From Piezodorus guildinii (taxonomy: Eukaryota > Arthropoda > Insecta > Hemiptera > Pentatomidae): 64,000 bases of DNA. A program made the translations under genes and the position numbers. The stretch covers positions 113,912,977 to 113,976,976 of the forward strand of contig CM041298.1 in NCBI GenBank assembly GCA_023052935.1. Direction: 5' to 3'. The stretch's first letter is position 1; the number at the start of each line of letters is the position of its first letter. This document shows positions 22,837-32,902 of the stretch, in pieces. The notes below the pieces were generated by a model that ran no database searches, was not told the DNA's origin, and was given only the letters and a program-made list of their open reading frames with translations.

Positions 22837-23725
22837 ACTTTCACTTACCTATATATGAAATATATAGTAAGGGAAAGTATTGCGATCGTGAAAATTTTCG
22901 AATTCCAGTTTTCGACGAAAATACACGTTTTAGGGTCTCCTGAGTCCAAATGACCAAGTCTCGCAAAATGGTGTGTGTGGTAACTCCTGGGCGAAAACGA
23001 AAAGTCCTAAGAAACTGAAATATCATATTTAAGACAACTATACGCCCGAGACGTGACAAAACTTTTTTCATCAAAATGAGCTTACCACAAAAGCCACTTT
23101 ATACCATGCATTTTGCACCTTTTTACGATTTTCTCAAAAACGGCTCTAACGATTTTGATTAAACTCCCTATATCGATGTAAAATTTAATAAGCTTTAATG
23201 TCATATAGGTTTCATTCTGATTGAAATAGTACGACAGGGCTTAAATGCCGATATTTTAAATTTTCTTCCTTTAAAGTACCTTTAGTTCTGTAGATTCTAT
23301 AAAAATAACTATATTACCTTGTTAGCAATGATAATTAACAGCTAAATGTGCAAGTTGAGCGAATTTAATAAACAAACAAAGGAGAAAACTGAAAACATAT
23401 TTTTTTAATGCAATTGATTGTTTTTGAACATAAAAACAGTAATATAGATGCATAATATACCGTTGGAAAGCTAAAGATTTTAGAAAAAAATATCATCTTA
23501 TACAACTATTGTAAAAGTTAACGGAAAGCGATGAAAAGCCGATAAAACAAACTGATTGTCGTAGATAATAATATAATAGATTTTTTTAATAAAACACATG
23601 TTTCTATTAAAATCCAATTTAAATAATTCTTTAAAAATTTATTTTCGTTTATAAATTTGTTTAAACATTGTTGAATTGATATAAATAACAGAGGTAAGTG
23701 AAAGTCGTGTGTTGCGCTCACCAGA
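22837..23725 (-). mobile_element. Helentron/HINE-like element, copy D
   Basis: Full-length, about 889 bp: left edge ACTTTCACTTACCTATATA with the terminal hairpin, GCGATCGTGAAAATTTTCG, interior ACGACAGGGCTTAAATGCC and ATACCGTTGGAAAGC, right edge AGAGGTAAGTGAAAGTCGTG then CTCACCAGA. Open frames within it are fortuitous. Confidence 0.8.
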
Positions 23726-23838
23726 TTTTTTTTAACAATTAAAAAAAAGTTTACTTTAATTGGAATAATTAAGCTCGCCTCTTTGATGAAATGAAAATAT
23801 ATTATTAAAACTAAATAAAAATTCATTTATTTTTTTTT

Positions 23839-24487
23839 CTTTCACTTACCTATATATGAAATAAATAGTAAGGAAAAATATTGCTTAATTAGTTTTATGG
23901 TCTTTTCATCACTTACCATTAGCTTGCACAAGCTTGTATATAAGATAATATTCTTTTCTAAAATATTTAGCGTTCCAACGGTATATTACACATCGAAATT
24001 AATGTTTTATGTTAAAAAAAAAAAAAAAAATTTAGTATCTACAAAATTAATGGTACTTTAGAAGAATAAAATTTCAAATATCGGCAGTTAAGCCCTGTCA
24101 GACTATTTCAATCAGGATGAAATCTACATGATATTAAAGCTCATTAAATTTTACATCGATTTAGGGAGTTTGATCAAAATCGTTTAACCTGTTTTGAAGA
24201 AAATCCTAAAAAGGTGTAAAATGCAAGGTATAAAGTGGCTCTTCTGGTAAGCTGATTTAGATGAAAAAGTCACCGTAAACTTTCGGGCACCTAGTTGTCT
24301 TAAATGTGAAATTTCAGTTTCATACGACATTTCTTGTCACAAACACACTAATAGACCTTTTTGCGGGACTTGGTCATTTAAACTCAGGGAATCCTAAAAT
24401 GTGTATTTCCGTTGAAACTTGGAATTCGAAAATTTTGCCAATTGCAATACTTTCTCTTACTATATATTTCATTTATAAGTAAGTGAA
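23839..24487 (+). mobile_element. Helentron-like element, copy E, with the 3' terminus duplicated in inverted order
   Basis: The right part is a plus-orientation 3' half ending TACTATATATTTCATTTATAAGTAAGTGAA. The left 45 bp (CTTTCACTTACCTATATATG...) is the same 3' terminus inverted, so both edges carry the hairpin end and the normal 5' end is missing. Confidence 0.6.
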
Positions 24488-24614
24488 TGGGAAATTTATA
24501 TTTTTAGGTAGTATTATCTATGTTAAAATTTTATAACCCAAGTTTTCAATGGATATCATTAGTAATATTATTATTTTAAATTTAAACTACTAAAGTTGCG
24601 TTGAGGATAGTTAC

Positions 24615-24745
24615 CGTTTGAGTGTCGACCATGACACATCCAACTCCCATTGGCCAGCATTCCGTAGTATCCGCGCATTTCTTATTTACAATAACGCTGG
24701 CCCCTGTAGAGTCCATGATATGGAGGGTATGGCAGAAATCTTCAC
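24615..24745 (-). CDS. Ly6/uPAR (LYPD6-like) gene, middle Ly6-domain exon
   Basis: Internal exon of 131 bp on the minus strand: acceptor TTTTTTTTCAG, then two bases completing a glycine codon begun in the 35.1-kb exon, 43 codons, and donor ACG|GTAACT in phase 0. It encodes EDFCHTLHIMDSTG, then KKC, TEC and GVGC, supplying cysteines 5-8. The stretch HTLHIMDSTGASVIVNKKC corresponds to the QHTMEVTGNSISVTKRC segment of LYPD6, the central finger. Phase 1 into and phase 0 out of this exon fit its partners exactly, which a chance ORF would not do. The intron to the upstream exon is about 10.4 kb and holds mariner, SINE, LINE and Helentron-like insertions. Confidence 0.85.
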
Positions 24746-24941
24746 CTGAAAAAAAATTATAATTGATATTTACATGACCATTTGTGAAGTCACAAGTAAT
24801 AAACATACAGAAAAAAAACAAAAATTATCTGGGGTGATCAAGGCAGCCACCAGGTTTTACCCGCTAACATTGAGTACCCACATTTAGTATATATAAAAAA
24901 AAAATATATACACTTCTAAAAACTAACTAATGTCCTTCTAG

Positions 24942-25176
24942 GTCACCTGTAGCCAGTAGCTTGCATAAAATCCTTACATGCCCAAAGTCGTGTGTTGAAA
25001 CCCGGCAGATGGCTCTAGATTTTTTTCAAGGGATTGAACAATTTTTGGTTATGCCGTACTTCAGAGGGTGGTCCCGATTGAGTGCAATGTCAAATACTCA
25101 TTAAAGATCCATATCTTTATTAAACCTGGATAAGCAAAACTTAGGTCACCCACTGTAGCATTGTCAGATTATTCTT
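24942..25176 (+). mobile_element. SINE-B copy
   Basis: GGTCACCTGTAG, then GAAACCCGGCAGATGGC, TTATGCCGTACTTC, ATTAAACCTGGATAAGC and CCACTGTAGCATTGTC, the SINE-B order. The B box is decayed. Confidence 0.75.
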
Positions 25177-25202
25177 AAATATTATTAAAAAAAAAAAAAC
25201 CT

Positions 25203-25497
25203 GTACCCTCTACAACGCATGAGGGTCTTGGGCTCAGTACATATAGAGATTCATACAGTTTCTAGGCCGAAGGCCATGTAATGAGATGATTAAGTCGTGA
25301 TCACGCTCAATTTTTTTCCAAATTTGGGTACCCACTTTAAAGCTAGCTCTGCCCCAGGAGGGTCTCCTTACTCTAGGGTTGCTCCCCGGCTGAATTAACA
25401 GGATAAATAATATTCTGTCATAGCCGGGATTCGAACCCAGGATCCGAAGAATAGTAAGCTAGCAGCGCTCTTTCCACAAGACCGCGCAGCTCCCTCA
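25203..25497 (-). mobile_element. SINE-A, full reversed copy
   Basis: The complement starts GGGAGCTGCGCGGTCTTG, has an A box ending GAAAGAGC and B box CCTGGGTTCGAATCCCGG (25423-25440), then the SINE-A body (GACCCTCCTGGGGCAG, GTGGGTACCCAAATTTG) and the AATCTCTATATGTACTGAGC tail. Confidence 0.8.
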
Positions 25498-25999
25498 AAG
25501 CATTATATAGTGACCTTAAATTAATAAACTCTGTCTTTCCGCTGTACGAATATTTTTATTGTTGGTCGCTCTAGTCTGTCTTATACGGATGCGTGTACCA
25601 CAGGTATTTAGTTCTATATTCATATTATCTATTATTTGTAAGGACAAAATTCAAAAATAAAGAATTAACTGCCTTTCGGGTTATACTCACTGGCAGGAAT
25701 CCGAGGTTAGGATGAAAAAACCCGCACGAGTGGAAATAAAATTGCCAAATAAGCACTCTTTTGACTGTTTGAAAACGTAAAACTTGAATGATCAAATCAG
25801 GCCAATAATCGATGAAACGCGATATAAATTTGAACTCTGCTTCACAGAGAACATTTTGAAAATCGACGCCGGAGTGAATGTGTTAATTAATTGATTGATA
25901 TACATATAAGTTTATTGCCTAAAAAGCTTTAAAAATTGTATTACCACAATAAAATAGCGAAATGGATGCAGCACATCTAGAAGGATGCTCCCAATTACA
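25498..25999. other. Unassigned, probably single-copy intronic sequence
   Basis: No tie to any repeat in the window. Mixed composition, including CTGCCTTTCGGGTTATACTC and AAAATCGACGCCGGAGTG. A candidate for conserved non-coding sequence of the Ly6 intron, but only comparison would show it. Confidence 0.3.
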
Positions 26000-26105
26000 A
26001 AAAATAAGAGCTGAAACTTCATCCAGATAGGAGTGGTATGGGCTGCCAGATCCCTTATGGCCTAATTATGAAGCCGAAATGGAAAGGCATAATTAAAAAA
26101 AACAA
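26000..26105. repeat. Dispersed repeat R2, copy 2
   Basis: Matches 22010-22115: GAGCTGAAACTTCATC, GGGCTGCCAGATCC, GGAAAGGCATAATTAA. Confidence 0.55.
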
Positions 26106-26392
26106 TAAACAATAAATTATTCGGAATTAATAAACCATAGTGTAGTAATTGCAGCCTTTTTTAAACTGATTTGTAACGACTAAAAGACATTTAGCTGTTA
26201 GAAAATAAAATAACGTATTTCAAAAATCTAAATATATATATAATTGTTTTTCCTGGTGAAGAGCGAATGGGATTAATTTACATTTATATTGCAAACGAGT
26301 TGTGAAATTATAAAACGATTATGTTCAATTAACAGCCAAAACGTATTGGGTAATTATGTGTATGCCTACTTCTTGGTGTAAATTTGGCAGGA

Positions 26393-26605
26393 TAAAATTA
26401 TAAATTACAAAATAAATAAATATACAAAATTATAAAATTATAAATTACAAAATAAATAAATATACAAAATTATAAAATTATAAATTACAAAATAATAAAT
26501 TTTTCATTGTTCATAAAAAAAAGTAGAATGAGTAAATGATTGACCGTGACGGAAAATGCAAAAAAAAAAAATAAATAAATAAAATAAATAAATAAATAAA
26601 AATAA
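26393..26605. repeat. Short AT tandem repeats
   Basis: About three copies of a ~47-bp unit built on ATAAATTACAAAATAAATAA at 26400-26500, then AAATA-type repeats at 26560-26605. Confidence 0.7.
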
Positions 26606-26655
26606 AGTGTTTATAATATAACATATTTTCCTTATTATAATTAATCATCGACATA

Positions 26656-27554
26656 TTGGGTTGATGCAAAATTAATGCAGGTTTCCTCTATTGCAATATC
26701 TTAATTCCAATTGTGTAAACTAAGCTAATCCTAACATTAATCATTATTATACCAAAACAAACCTTATCTAATACCCTCTCTTTCACCACGAATTTGTTTA
26801 GTAAAATCGTTTTGTTCAGTGTGTTCAAAGGTCTTGAATCGAAAATGTCAAAGTGCGATTTTCGTCAAATTTATTTTTACGAATTTAAATTAGGGCGCAG
26901 CGCTGCGCAAACGGCTCGTAATATTAATGAAGTGTGGGGTCAGGGGGCTATTAATGAGTGCACGGTGCAGCGTTGGTTCCAGAAGTTTCGCAGAGGAGAT
27001 TTCGACCTCGAAGACAAGGAAGGTCGGGGCCGTCATCTTGCTCTGGACAACGACCAGCTGAGGTCAAAAGTGGTAGAAGACCCAACCAAAACCGCACGAG
27101 AAATGGCGGCGGAACTCGGAACTGAAAAATTGCAACGTCTTTGCCCAGCATTGATGAATCGGAAGGGGCCGATCCTGCTCCACGATAACGCCAGACCACA
27201 CGTTGCACAACCAACGCTTCGACGACTGCACGAGTTGGGCTACGAAGTTCTCCAACATCCGCCTTATTCACCTGACCTCTCTCCTACAGACTTCTACTTT
27301 TTCAGGCATCTGGACAACTTTTTGAGGGAGAAAAATTTTCAAAACCAGGACGACATTGAAAATTCTTTTCGTGATTTCATTGAGTCCAGGGATTCGGATT
27401 TTTTTTCTGGTGGAATAAGAAAGCTTGTTGAACGTTGGCAAAAGTGCATTGATTCAGATGGAAATTATTTTGATTAAATATATATGGTTAAAGTAAAGAT
27501 ATGGCGTATTTACAATACCTACTAAAAACCTGCATTAATTTTGCATCAACCCAA
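26656..27554 (+). mobile_element. Mariner element, internally deleted, with complete ends
   Basis: Terminal inverted repeats of ~29 bp: left TTGGGTTGATGCAAAATTAA, right complement TTGGGTTGATGCAAAATTAA, both continuing TGCAGGTTT. TA duplications lie at 26654-26655 and 27555-27556. Length ~900 bp against ~1.3 kb for a full mariner. The TIR and protein resemble the cecropia/Hsmar1 branch. Confidence 0.92.
26845..27477 (+). pseudogene. Mariner transposase with in-frame internal deletion
   Basis: Open frame of 227 codons if read from 26794; the family start is Met18 (26845, MSKCDFRQIYFYEFKLG). The N-terminal helix-turn-helix region is present (ARNINEVWG, TVQRWFQKFRRGD, then GRGRHLALDNDQLR to REMAAELG). 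It then jumps at about residue 109 to LCPALMNRKGPILLHDNARPH. This removes roughly 120 residues, including the first catalytic Asp. The second (Asp131, HDNARPH) and third (Asp166, SPDLSPTD) keep the DD34D spacing. The C-terminus GGIRKLVERWQKCID is normal. It could bind TIRs but not cut DNA. The frame staying open may be chance or recent age. Confidence 0.85.
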
Positions 27555-27555
27555 T

Positions 27556-28029
27556 ACATAAGAAACATAAATTTTTCAATAAATCAAAAATGATTCAGTT
27601 TATTTGTTTGTTATTTTAAAATGAAGACTAGATAACAGAAATTTTTTTTTCTAATCTAAAGAAAAGTTGAGTGCAATGTGTGTTTTCAAAAACCACAGAA
27701 ATAACAAACATTCATACGTTATTCAGTTTATTAATATTTTTTATTTCACATGAACTATTTAAAAAATACATTTAAAGATTTTGAAACGTGTTAGATTTTT
27801 GTGGATGAATAAAAGTTACACCGAAAAAAAACCCCAATTCTTAAACAGATGTAGGCAAACGTGACTTTTTTCATTCAAACCATTGAAGCTCCTAAAAAGT
27901 AGGTCCTAGCGAAAATTTATAATAACAAAAAATTTTTTTATTTAACTTTTGATTAGGAATCTGTCTGCAAAATCTGACTTTTTCCATTCAAACCAATCTA
28001 TGTAGCTCTTATTAGGTAGGTCCAAGTGC
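27556..28029. other. Unassigned stretch with a local duplication
   Basis: TTCATTCAAACCA...GAAGCTC at about 27870 and TCCATTCAAACCAATC at about 27984 mark two related ~80-bp blocks, each followed by AGGTAGGTCC-like words. No gene is supported. Confidence 0.35.
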
Positions 28030-28620
28030 CAAACTTTAAATAACAATATATTTTTTTCATCTAATTTCTTTCCAGCGAAATTATGCCTTATAGTATCCTT
28101 TGATAATATTCCTCTTGCCTCCGGTTGAACGGATCCGCTACCTATGACTCCTGCTTGACAAACGTCTAACATGGAATCCGCACACAAGATAGAAACGACA
28201 AGACACTGCTGACCACTTTCGGTTACTTAAATACCTACTAGACAAAAGCTTAACTACAAAATGCTCATCTACATGACCATCATAAAGGCCTATCTGGACG
28301 AACGGAGTTGAGATTAGGGGTGAATTCTTCCTGTATCCAATCCTTACAATCCAAAATCCTTAACCTTCCTCATTTTTTTCACGAATAAATTCATCCAAGA
28401 AGACCTTAATGTTTCATATGTTGCTGATTGGTCCGAACCAGGTGATCACCCCTCCCATAAAAAAACTCCTTGCTTTCGATTTTATTTCTAATAATTCTTC
28501 GAGGCGGCTGAAAATAAGATGGGCGCGAGCCCTTTTGGTTTAGAATATTTACCAGTTTGCTGCGAATTGGTAGCTTTTATATAATACAGTTGTAAATTTC
28601 AATAAATAATTTTTAAAACC
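28030..28620 (+). mobile_element. Jockey-like LINE ORF2 3' fragment
   Basis: Decayed copy of the 48502-53514 family: CTTGACAAACGTCTAACATGG, GGAGTTGAGATTAGGGG, CAATCCTTACAATCCAAAATC, GGCGGCTGAAAATAAGATGG, and the end TTGTAAATTTCAATAAATAA. Several stops and shifts. Confidence 0.8.
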
Positions 28621-28705
28621 TTCCTGATTAGGAAAGGTTTGTCAAAGTATTGATCCAAAACCAAACCAACTGAGTTAGTCACAATTTTGAGTGTTAATAA
28701 AACGT

Positions 28706-29340
28706 TAATAATAATAATAATAATAATAGACCTACCGAACCCGAAGGTTCGATTGCGATAAAACAAATAATGCCTACACAGATTCGTCCAATGATCACCG
28801 TTCAAGCCCAAGCCCTGGAAATCAGACTTAACAAAATCCTCCTACCAGTCGGTTCAGCGAATGCCAGTTTTTTCGGGAATTATTCTTTACTTATCATAAC
28901 AACTTAACACACCCATTTAGGTCTCCACGATGCTATCAACTCAATTATACCAATAGGATACAAGCTCCGCAATCGCACGTTGCCCAACCTTCAGAATACC
29001 CCAGTGGCCTCAACTCTCTTTGGACCAAATATTTTACGCAATACCTCATTTTCGAAAACCTTAAGGCGTTTTTCATCCTTTAAAGTAAGCGGTCATGTTT
29101 CACATCCGTAAGGTACCGTAGGAAGAAGAATAGTTTTATAAATACTAACCTTTACGTATTTAGTTAGATGCCTCGAGCTAAGTAATTTTACAAACGAATA
29201 ATAACACGCATTTCCCGGACCTTATTTCCTCTTGGATTCATTCTTTGTTATCTTAAACCTAAATTCTTAAATTCTCTACGTGTTCAATCGTATGTCGTGA
29301 TATATCAAAATATCAAGATCGCCACCGTTTCTGCTAATGA
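28706..29340 (-). pseudogene. LINE L-A fragment with 3' hairpin and trinucleotide tail
   Basis: The left edge is an ATA repeat (tail on the minus strand). The terminal stem CGAACC-TTCG-GGTTCG follows, then the C-terminal codons and RT region in reverse up to the CCACCGTTTCTGCTA block at about 29335. 5'-truncated and shifted. Confidence 0.8.
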
Positions 29341-29349
29341 TCTTATATT

Positions 29350-29745
29350 TCCGTGCAACTTGCATATTTACGTATTTTTTAGCAATGCTAATCAAATGAT
29401 GTGGTAAATTTTATAAAATCTACAAAATTAAAGGCACTCTAAAGGAAAAAAAATTAAAATATCGGCGTTTAAGCCCTATCAGACTATGTCAATCAGAATT
29501 AAACCTACATGATATTAAATCCCATCCAATTTTACATCGATATAGCGAGTTCAATGAAAATTGTAAGAGCCGTTTTTGAGAAAATCGTAAAAAGGTGCGA
29601 ATACGAGTACGATATCAAGTGGCTCTTCTTATTGGGCGACTTTAAAGGAAAAGTTGCAGTAACATCATAGGCATAGACGCCCTTAAAATATGAAATTTCA
29701 GTTTTATACAACTAATCATTTTCGTGCTAGACTTACCACACACGG

Positions 29746-29786
<41 letters not shown>

Positions 29787-29787
29787 G

Positions 29788-29819
<32 letters not shown>

Positions 29820-29955
29820 CTTTTTGTGGGACTTTGTTATTTTTACTCGGAGGAACCTAAAAGGTGTATTTCCATTGAAAACTGGAATTCGAAAATTTTC
29901 GCGATCACAATACTTTCCCTTACTATATATTTCAGATACAAGTAAGTGAAAGTAA
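29350..29955 (+). mobile_element. Helentron/HINE-like element, copy F (5'-truncated)
   Basis: The 3' two-thirds of the family: GCCCTATCAGACTATG, CGATATAGCGAGTTCAATG, a long CA microsatellite (about 29750-29818) at the variable site before GACCTTTTTGTGGGAC, and the end ACTATATATTTCAGATACAAGTAAGTGAAAGT. Copy G follows it directly. Confidence 0.75.
29750..29818. repeat. CA microsatellite in Helentron-like copy F
   Basis: (CA)n with two single interruptions. It occupies the variable site after TTACCACACACGG that is also CA-expanded in copy K. Confidence 0.9.
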
Positions 29956-30035
29956 AAAATTTGGTGCGCAAAACACACGACTTTACTTACCCCGTTATTT
30001 ATATTAATTTGAATTTTTTTAACAAGTTTGTTGTT

Positions 30036-30240
30036 TGTTTATTTATTTAACGTCACTTTTTGCTGCTGTGGATAATTGGTGGATGCTACAGTGGGAGTCC
30101 TAAATTTTGCCTATCCAGGTTTTATTAGGAAAGGGATCTTTAACGAGTACCTGATATAGCACAGGCTCGGGCTACCTGCGGGTTGAACCCGGGACCTAGG
30201 AGCCTGTTATGTTAACCACCATGCTACAGGTAACCCCCTA
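30036..30240 (-). mobile_element. SINE-B, reversed, full head
   Basis: The complement reads GGGGGTTACCTGTAGCATGG, GTGGTTAAC (A-box-like) and B box CGGGTTCAACCCG. The body ends with CCTGGATAGGCAAAATTTAG and a tail AAAGTGACGTTAAATAAAT. Inserted in copy G. Confidence 0.8.
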
Positions 30241-30713
30241 AAAAAATTTAGAAATGAAAATAAATTAATTAAAGAATTATTTACATTGGATTTTAATAGA
30301 AACAGGTGTTTTATGAAAAAATCTATTATATTCTTATCTACGACAATCCGTTTGTTTTATCGGCTTTTCATCACTCTCCATTAACTTTTACAATAGTATG
30401 TATAGGATAATATTTTGTTCTGAAATCTTTAGCTATCCAACGGTATATAATACATCTATACTACTATCAATTGTGCTCAAAAACACTAAACTTGCATTAA
30501 AAAATATGTTTGCACTTTCTCCTTGAGTTGTTTATCGAATTCGCTCGAATTAGCTGTTATTCATCAATGCTGACAAGATGATGTGCCTATTTTTTTTTTA
30601 AATCTATAAAATTAAAGGTACTTTAGTTGAAGATAATTTAAAATATCGGCATTTAAGCCCTGTCAGACTTTTTTAAATCAGAATAAAACCTTATCAAATT
30701 TTACATGGATATA

Positions 30714-31095
30714 ATAATAATAATAATAATAATAATAGGCTTAGCGAACCCGAAGGTTCGATGCCGATACCACCAAATTCCGCCTACACAGACTCGTCCA
30801 ATGTTCACCATTCAAGCCCGAGCTCCCGAGATCAGCCTTAACGCAATCCTCCATCTCGCTTCGCCTACCTTTCGGACGCCTACCAGTCGGATCAGCAAAT
30901 ACCAACTTTCTCGGAATCCGCTCGTCATCGAGCCCAACAACTTTACTCGCCCATTTGAGTCTCCGCGATGCAATCAGCTCAATTATATTCACAGGATGCA
31001 AGTTCCGCAAATCCGTGTTGTGCAACCTTCTAAACTCCCCAGTGGCCTCATCTCTCTTCGGACCAAATATTTTACGCAATACCTTATTTTCGAAA
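30714..31095 (-). mobile_element. LINE L-A insertion with 11-bp target duplication
   Basis: A 382-bp 5'-truncated copy. ACATGGATATA lies at 30703-30713 and 31096-31106. The (ATA)n tail, the C(TTCG)G-capped stem and the C-terminal codons (RRLKWASKVVGLDDERIPR on the minus strand) are clear. The reading frame is broken near the end. Confidence 0.85.
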
Positions 31096-31229
31096 ACATG
31101 GATATAGCGAGTTTAATCAAAATCGTTAAAGCCAGTAAAAAGCGTTTATCTATAAAAACTATAGACCTTCAGAAGAAAGATATATACATATATGAATTAT
31201 ATGTAAAACGTGATCAAAGGTATACCAAT

Positions 31230-31772
31230 TTTAGTATATGTACCGCCGAAGCGAGTACAGATATAAGAAGCAATAACAGATGGCATTCCCTTTACTGGGG
31301 TTCCTGTTGGCGACTATGTTTCTATCATAAAGCAGCGGATTCGGTCGAAGTGGGGAAAGATTTGGCATGACACTACTGACAACAAATTAAGGGAAATAAG
31401 AAGGGACATCTCCCATTGGCATTCGTTCCTACGACAAAAGCGAAGGGAAGAGATTATCCTGGCGCGCCCTGCGTATTGGACACACCCGACTAACTCACGG
31501 ACATCTCATGGCACGGGAACCTCCTACGGACTGCGCAACATGCGGTTGCCCAATATCTGTTAAACACATTTTGACAGAGTGTAGGGCTTATGATACTCAA
31601 CAGAGCACATATTGCAATTGACACTGACTTACCAACTGTTTTACAAGACAACATACAGACAACTGCAAAACTTTTTGACTTCCTACGACAGACCGACTTG
31701 TACAATAGACTATAATATTTAATCCGTTTATAAAAAGTGATTCAAGGCGAAAATGACCCAAGTGATTTACGC

Positions 31773-31806
<34 letters not shown>
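31230..31806 (+). mobile_element. I/R1-group LINE 3' part (RNase H-distal region) with poly(A) and target duplication
   Basis: Plus-strand frames read GIPFTGVPVGDYVSIIKQ, then ILARLRIGHTRLTHGHL and a CxxC...H...C knuckle (TDCATCGCP...KHILTEC), typical of LINE ORF2 after the RNase H domain. The 3' UTR ends in a ~34-nt poly(A) at 31773-31806. GGTATACCAAT flanks the insert (31219-31229, 31807-31817). A related reversed copy lies at 42567-43365. Confidence 0.85.
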
Positions 31807-31808
<2 letters not shown>

Positions 31809-31817
31809 TATACCAAT

Positions 31818-32424
31818 ATCCCTTACTATGAAATAAATAAATATCACAGACCCCTTGCTATGGAATCAACTTTTAATTTACGATTTCATTTCCTTCCAAT
31901 ATTCGGCTCCAAACAAAGGACTATTGCTCTTAGGTGAGGAAAGAGTTTGGAACAACAGGCATTATAACACTCCAGCGCTCTGAACGTGTATTAGTTCGTA
32001 AATTCCCAAACGACCGAAGCGTGGCCAGAACTAAACATATATATTGGGATAAATGCCTTCACTGAGTAGATTATGTTTGCCGCTAAAACTTTCATTATAT
32101 GTTGCGGGCGTTCATTAAAACTTGCAGCGGATGCTTTCACCTCACCTCTCGTCCGTTATGATTAAAAACTTTCCTATCAGAAATATTTCACCCGAGTCGA
32201 TTTTTAATTCATAAATTAGGAAGCGTGTTGGACCTTTCCAATTAAAAGTTTATCCCATATCCCATATCACCCCTCTAAATTTGACTCGCATCATTTATAT
32301 CCATTTGAACCCGGAGGTGAAACAACATGGGGTAGGAGGAGATTTACGATCAATGAAAATGTGAATGATGGACTAGAAAAGTTTGCAGAGTTTAAAAAAA
32401 AATTAACAAATACAAACTTTAAAA
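31818..32424. other. Unassigned, probably single-copy intronic sequence
   Basis: No match to the window's repeats. Less AT-biased islands such as TATGTTGCGGGCGTTCAT and ACGACCGAAGCGTGGCC at 31990-32160. No long frame. Possible conserved non-coding sequence. Confidence 0.3.
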
Positions 32425-32425
32425 A

Positions 32426-32560
32426 TCAGGTGTGGCACGCACAACTTTCACTTGGATTACTAGTTAAAATCATTTTAGAATTTATAAGAAAATCATAGCT
32501 CAAAAAAAGAATTTTGTTGTTTCAATGATATTTCAATGAAAAAGCCAACGATATTTCACA
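32426..32560 (+). mobile_element. Helentron-like 5' terminus, degenerate
   Basis: TCAGGTGTGGCACGCACAAC then TTTCACTTGG is a decayed form of the family start; similarity fades after about 100 bp. Confidence 0.4.
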
Positions 32561-32612
32561 CATCTATATCACTACCCTATTGTGCGAAAAAAGACATCTG
32601 CCTACTAGTTTA

Positions 32613-32674
32613 TGTATATATATATATATATACATAAACTATATATATATATATATATACTGTATATATATATA

Positions 32675-32747
<73 letters not shown>
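32613..32747. repeat. Long TA microsatellite
   Basis: (TA)n with CATAAAC and CTG interruptions, uninterrupted from about 32680 to 32746. Any frame over it is an artefact. Confidence 0.95.
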
Positions 32748-32750
<3 letters not shown>

Positions 32751-32848
32751 GAATCGCTTTTTCCCTTGGTCATCGCATCACCCGTGTACGGCTCGACCGA
32801 TTTCTCTAATTTTTGTTAGTTATGATTATATCAGTCAGGAGAGGGATC

Positions 32849-32902
<54 letters not shown>

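Larger units (their letters stand above)
29959..31130 (+). mobile_element. Helentron/HINE-like element, copy G, carrying a SINE and a LINE insertion
   Basis: Starts TTGGTGCGCAAAACACACGA then CTTTACTTACC; continues with TCCAACGGTATATAATACATC and GCCCTGTCAGACTTTTTTAA. It is interrupted by a SINE-B (30036-30240) and by LINE L-A (30714-31095), after which the family sequence ATGGATATAGCGAGTTTAAT resumes. The 3' end is lost. Confidence 0.7.

Noticed and set aside
22841..23074. 77-codon minus-strand frame
   Set aside because: Lies wholly inside Helentron-like copy D and is not conserved in the other copies.
27064..27271. Minus-strand frames over the mariner
   Set aside because: Shadows of the transposase frame.
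29724..29978. Frames of His-Thr or Cys-Val repeats
   Set aside because: Translations of the CA microsatellite in Helentron-like copy F.
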